Assembly (NCBI GenBank): GCA_030685235.1
Contig: MU839250.1
Span: 1 to 64,000, forward strand
Source: Copromyces sp. CBS 386.78
Taxonomy: Eukaryota; Ascomycota; Sordariomycetes; Sordariales; Sordariaceae
Length of the DNA: 64,000 bases
Direction of reading: 5' to 3'
Shown here: piece by piece, positions 59,413 to 64,000 of the stretch
Numbering within the stretch: the stretch's first letter is position 1
How the letters are laid out: the number at the start of each line of letters is the position of its first letter
The notes under the pieces: model-generated
The model's input: only the letters and a program-made list of their open reading frames with translations
What the model was told of the DNA's origin: nothing
Database searches by the model: none
Position numbers and translations under genes: made by a program

Positions 59413-59437
59413 GAGAAACGCTATTCGCACCGCCACT
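59413..59437. repeat. Fragment of a TIR end
   Basis: GAGAAACGCTATTCGCACCG matches the first terminal unit of the element at 3020-3779. Only this first unit is present, because an LTR starts at 59438. The opposite end was not found. Confidence 0.6.
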
Positions 59438-60158
59438 TGTTATGGGGCTAGCGCCCTGGGTTTGTAACCTGGTTGATACTAGGTTATGACCTGCGAGGCT
59501 CTGGCTCGGCTACCCTGGCCTTAGTATAGTGGTATATAAAACCCTTTCCAAACTACACCTTCTGCGCAGTCTTCTCTCTTGTTCTCTTTGTCAAATATAG
59601 TATTTCAACTTTATACGACTACTCGCTGTACTTTACTCTTATAAACCCGTTATATTATATTTGACCCTCTTTTTAACCTTCGTCGCCGTTATTATTTTTT
59701 CGTAGGTACACCTAAGAATTTCCCCTCTTTCATTACTTTCGTCTCCTTTAATAACGAAAATCCTTTATTTACCCTCTCCGTCGCTTACTATCCAGACTTC
59801 CGTCCCTTTTAATAATAGTACTAGCTACTTTCCTAACGATTCTTTAGTCGTAAGACTCTTAAGAACGGCTATAGTAATTTACTACTACCTTTTAATTTTT
59901 ATTAATTAAAATCGTTACTAATATAAGAATCCCCGCTATTCTTACCGCCCCCGCCGTTATTTTTAAGCTAGTATTCCCGTACTTTAAAAAATTTTCCGGC
60001 GCTAAAGAGGACTTTAAAACTTAAATTCTTAGCGTTCAAATTAAATTCTATATAAATAGGCTCGCTATTAGCGATATAAAAGCGTAATTTTATTATTTAT
60101 TTACTTACTTTTCGCCTTCCGTTAAGAAGCCTTTTATTACCTTCGCCGCCTCACCTCG
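59438..60158 (+). mobile_element. 5' LTR and gag start of another LTR retrotransposon
   Basis: The LTR starts TGTTATGGGG with intact TG. It has a TATA box (GTATATAAAACCC, about 59540) and probably ends near CCCGTTATA (about 59654); the end is uncertain. A gag-like frame follows. In it, FSGAKEDFKT and FYINRLAISDIKA (about 59990-60090) resemble the N-terminal part of fungal Gypsy gag. It is cut at 60158 by the next element. The LTR is barely RIP-mutated, suggesting few copies. Confidence 0.6.
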
Positions 60159-62110
60159 TATTATAGGGTTAGCCTTGTAATAGTTCAGAGTATACGGTTG
60201 GCAGCTATCGGAGCTAAGGATTAGGCTATAGCTCCGAATATAGTATAAGGCTATTACGGCCTTCGTAGAAGGCTACAATAGCCTTATTATCGCTATCGCT
60301 GTATAGGTCGTACCAATTTTATAATACTTATAAGATTATTATAGAGCTAATCTCTTAAATTGGCCTTTATAAAGATTAGTTTGGGATTGTACTTTTAAAC
60401 CTTTTTTCTTATTCCTTCGTATATTTACGTATATTTTTACCTATTTTATACCTTTGTACTATAATAGTTAATTGTACCTTTAAACTATTATGTTTATATA
60501 TATTTTTTTTTCGACCTTTGGAGTCGCGCGGCGAGAAGTTGCGTAGTTTAGAATTATATTAGGATTACTTCGTAGGAGTCGTAGACTCCGGTATGTAGAG
60601 TTACTTTGTTAAATTGCGGATTCGTTAGGACCGGACCTTAAAAGTAGTAGTTTAGTTATTACGATTGCGCTTTTATGTTGTAGTAGTCCTCTTTATATTA
60701 TAGATTAATTTCTTTGTAGAAGACGATAGTAATTACCATTATTATTTTAGCGATAATAATAATACCGGTAATAATATTTCGCTGCCGGATTATATTGTTC
60801 TAAGCTTTTAGGAAATAGGATAAGGAATTAATTTATTAGTAAACGATTCCCCCGATTTATTCGATTTTAGAAAACTTTTCGATATTTTTACCGAGGATTT
60901 AATTTCCGATATTAACGTTTATTGGATAGCTTTTCTTTAATTTATTAATATTATTTATAGTATTCGGGATTTTATAAATAGTTTTATAGAAGATATTCGG
61001 CTATATTTAATTTTTTGAAATTACGAAGTTTTTGTTAGAACTATTGTTTAATAACTAATTTTTAAATTTATTATTGAATTATTAGGAAGGGCGCTTATAA
61101 CGGTTATTATAAATTATAATATTATAGTAAAATAACGAAACGTGGTATAATATATAATTATAATTCTATAATAGCAGATTATAATTATATTTATTATAGC
61201 CCCTTTTAATATACTGGAAATTTCTAATGCCCTTAAGGAGGTTATAATAGCTATTTCCTAGCCCTTTAAGCGTATTATTAAAAGCCCTCCGATTTTTATT
61301 AGGGAGGATAAAGATAATATTAAATATTATAACGCTTTCTAATTATAGTAGAATTAAATTAGGATTGCGTAGGAGTTCGATTCCTTTTATTTTTTTATAG
61401 AGTAAATTAAAATCGTATGCGTAATATTCTAATTAGGACTAAACCTATATTTAGTATTAAACGACGGCCTAAAGAAATTTATAGAATTTTTTAGGGAATT
61501 TGGGAAATAATTATAAGCGACCGGCGAAGTTTTCTTTATATACTTTATAGACCGATATAATAATATTAATATTAAGTTAAATATTAATAAACGTTTTATT
61601 AATTTTTATTAGGGTAATATTCTTTTCTTACGTTTCGAAATCGAGTTTCTTAAATTTATAGATAAATGTGGGTTTAATAACGCGATAAAAGTTTATTATT
61701 TTTGTAATAAATTTAATAAATAGTTTCGAAGTATTTTAATTATTTGGGATTTCTTTGAAGACGACGATTATATTATATAGTTAAAGTTTGTAAAGAAAGT
61801 TAATTAGAAGTTAGAAAATGCTAATTATTATAATAAAGTAGTCGTAGGTATTTTTAAGGATTTAAACTCTTCTTTCAATAATATTATAGCGGCCCTTCCT
61901 ATTATATTTAATAAATTTATAAGTTAAGGAGGAAATTAAATGGATTTTAATTTTATAAATCTTTTTATTATATTCGACCCTAAGGTTTTTAAAGAACGAA
62001 GGGAGAAGGGCTTTTACTACTATTATAATTAGTAAAGTTATATTGCCCGTAATTATTTTAGATTTATTAATTAAAGCGGTAAACTTTATATAATATTATT
62101 ATTGGTCTTA
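60159..62110 (+). mobile_element. 5' part of a Gypsy element of the 308-bp LTR family
   Basis: The 5' LTR 60159-60466 (308 bp) is inverted relative to 57609-57916. The leader and gag that follow are homologous to the start of the split Gypsy. The zinc knuckle near 62005-62050 has its cysteines read as Tyr. Pol does not follow: the element appears truncated at about 62.1 kb. The five bases before it are CCTCG; no partner was found. Confidence 0.75.
60690..62100 (+). pseudogene. Gag relic of the truncated Gypsy
   Basis: A plus frame with RIP-type stops ends in a knuckle-like NQQSYIARNYFRFIN segment. It is the plus-strand counterpart of the gag in 54365-57608. Confidence 0.65.
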
Positions 62111-64000
62111 TATACGCTAACTATTGTCTAGTCTACCTAGTGGGCATGCGGTGCTGCTTCTATTCGTAGTTAGGGGGAAAAACCGTGCTTTACAGCCGGG
62201 TAAAAACCCCTTACTTCGCTATTACGACGGTTACGCTATAACGCCGCCACCTTCTTTATTTATCTCCCTCTTTAAATAGCTTTACCGCCTTCTAAAAACT
62301 ATAATTATAAATTCCCGCCGTATAATCCCTCCGGCCCCTTACCCCCTTTCTATCTCCCCTTCTACCCTAATTAATAGACTTAAATAATTGTATACCTATA
62401 ATATTATCCCTTACTATTCCCCTTTTCTACTACTCGTTACCGCCTATAACTACGCTAGAGCACGCTATTTTATTCTAATTTAATTATTTATAATTATAGC
62501 GCCCTACACTTACTTTATAAATTCTTACCTATTGCTCTTCTTCCTTTTTAAACTTTCCTTCTTTCTTCCCCTTTATACCTTCTAATTTCTTTACTATTAT
62601 CCGCCCGTAATCTTCCCATACTTAGCCCGCTTACACTACTTTATTATACTTATAATTTTTTTATAATATCTCCCGCTAACGAAATTAACTCGTTTAATAA
62701 TAGGGTTAAAATACTTAAAGCGAAAGCTACTAAAGTTTCCGATAGTAAATTAAAAGTTACCGTATTAGCTCTAACTATACTCTATACTCCTTTTAGCCGG
62801 AAGGTTAAAGCCGTTATCCGCGCTGTAATTAAAAATAATTTTTTAAAAGAAATTAAAGCCGATAATATTAAAAAATACGAAGCCGTTACAATTTATTTCT
62901 ATTTTCTAACGGACGACGTTTAATATTTTTAATATATTAAAGCGCTCTATTATATAATCCCGCGCGTACTCTATAATTATTCGTCGTTTTATTTTATTTA
63001 TAATAAAGTTCGCTACTTTATTAATCCTTATAAGTTCTATTGTTATTCCGGTTTAATATTGTATTAGAATCGTTATTAATTTTATATTAATTAAGCCGTA
63101 TATTATTTATAAATACTATAAGTATAATAAGTATTTTAAAATATATCCGGGCAATTATTACGTTAACGCTGTTCGCGCCCTTATTAAAACTACGTTCGAA
63201 ATTCATTATATTTTCGCCAGTATCTTAATACCTTTTTTATTATCCGACGCCTTTACTAAAGTAACCTTTATATAGTATACGGTTACTGAAGTCGAAAATA
63301 CCGACGATGCTATTTCAATTTTTAATAGTAATTAGAATAATTTTATAGAAATTTTTAGCCCCTTTATTACTTTAAAGAAGCAGAAGTTAGAGACCGACGC
63401 TAGCGGTTATAATATAGATATTAGTATTATCTACTATAATACTACGTTTTTACGTATTACTATTAATAAAGTTCTTTATATTATAGAGGCGTTAGTTATT
63501 AAAATTAATTCCTAATCTATTACGTTTAATAATTAATTTAGCGAAGTTAATAATTGTATTAAAAATATTGAAGATACTTCTATTAATATTAGTACTATTT
63601 TTAAATCCGTCTCTTCCTACTTTAATTCTATTACGGATATTGTAAGTCCTTTCTAATTCCTATTAAAGCTCCGTTATTAACCCATCCTTAAATCGAAAAT
63701 ATATAAGCTATAAACTAATCTACTTATTTTAAAGTATTTATTATATCGATTAACCTTATTTTCAATCCCGTTTCGGCCGTCGGAAATAAGCGTAGCGGTA
63801 TAAAGATTTTACTTTAACGGTCCGAAATTAACGAAAACGAATTTTTATTAAACGAAAAGGGAATTAATTCCGATAACAATTATTCTAGCGCCGATAGTAG
63901 CAAAAGTAAATATATTAGGCCCATTTCGTCTCCAGCCGGCCCTTCGATTAATTAGCCTATAGACAATTCCGTTTAAAAGGTTTAAACTTAATATTTCTTT
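62111..64000 (+). pseudogene. Unrecognised degenerate frame at the window end
   Basis: A short block of normal composition (about 62118-62210) is followed by pyrimidine-rich leader-like sequence. From about 62670 comes a plus frame: first rich in Lys/Val (LKVTVLALTILYTPFSRKVK), later acidic and Ser-rich (about 63780-63960). It is broken by RIP-type stops and runs out of the window. No family recognised; a retroelement ORF1 is possible. Confidence 0.35.

Overview
The window looks like a chromosome of a filamentous ascomycete (Pezizomycotina). A small island of normal base composition (about 10.05-16.56 kb) carries two ordinary fungal genes. Both flanks are AT-rich DNA made almost entirely of dead transposable elements. 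In these flanks CpA/TpG is scarce, TpA is in excess and CpG survives. Old reading frames are full of TAA/TAG/TGA where Gln, Arg or Trp codons would be expected. This is the signature of repeat-induced point mutation (RIP), not of CpG decay. The species cannot be told from the sequence.

Gene island. A SET-domain protein methyltransferase gene (10211-12253, minus) and a spliced SLC4-type boron/anion transporter gene (13140-15457, plus, five exons, Bor1-like) are divergently arranged around an 886-bp spacer. A 400-bp Tourist/PIF-Harbinger-like MITE with a TAA target duplication sits 0.4 kb behind the transporter gene and shows no obvious RIP.

Left flank (1-10 kb). A RIP-mutated plus-strand Gypsy element (about 92-8552) is interrupted by a 572-bp miniature LTR element (TRIM) that carries tRNA-like Pol III boxes, by a 760-bp TIR element and by a probable solo LTR. 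Then come a tandem LTR duplication and a degenerate internal region.

Right flank (16.6-64 kb). The nesting can be read from target-site duplications (TSDs). A retroelement-like frame (16.57-16.76 kb joined to 57.92 kb) was hit by a minus-strand Gypsy with 308-bp LTRs (16768-57916, TSD ATTAC). That Gypsy was split by a 1118-bp TIR element (18249-19366, TSD TAAATATA) and by a 32.8-kb unit with 20-bp terminal inverted repeats (21563-54357, TSD AATTTA). The large unit has minisatellites near both ends. Inside it lie a 7.4-kb Gypsy (26149-33569, TSD TTGCG), a 3.7-kb TIR element (34405-38091, TSD TTCTTATA) and a Helitron. The Helitron is itself split by a 7.5-kb Gypsy (42835-50316, TSD TTAAC). Beyond 58 kb lie another small TIR element, LTR fragments, a second LTR element with a gag relic, the 5' part of a further Gypsy, and unrecognised degenerate sequence.

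The least expected structures are the 32.8-kb TIR-bounded unit and a group of TIR elements whose ends are each built from two tandem units of about 22 bp. No live transposase, reverse transcriptase or helicase gene is visible. The two island genes are the only ones that look functional.
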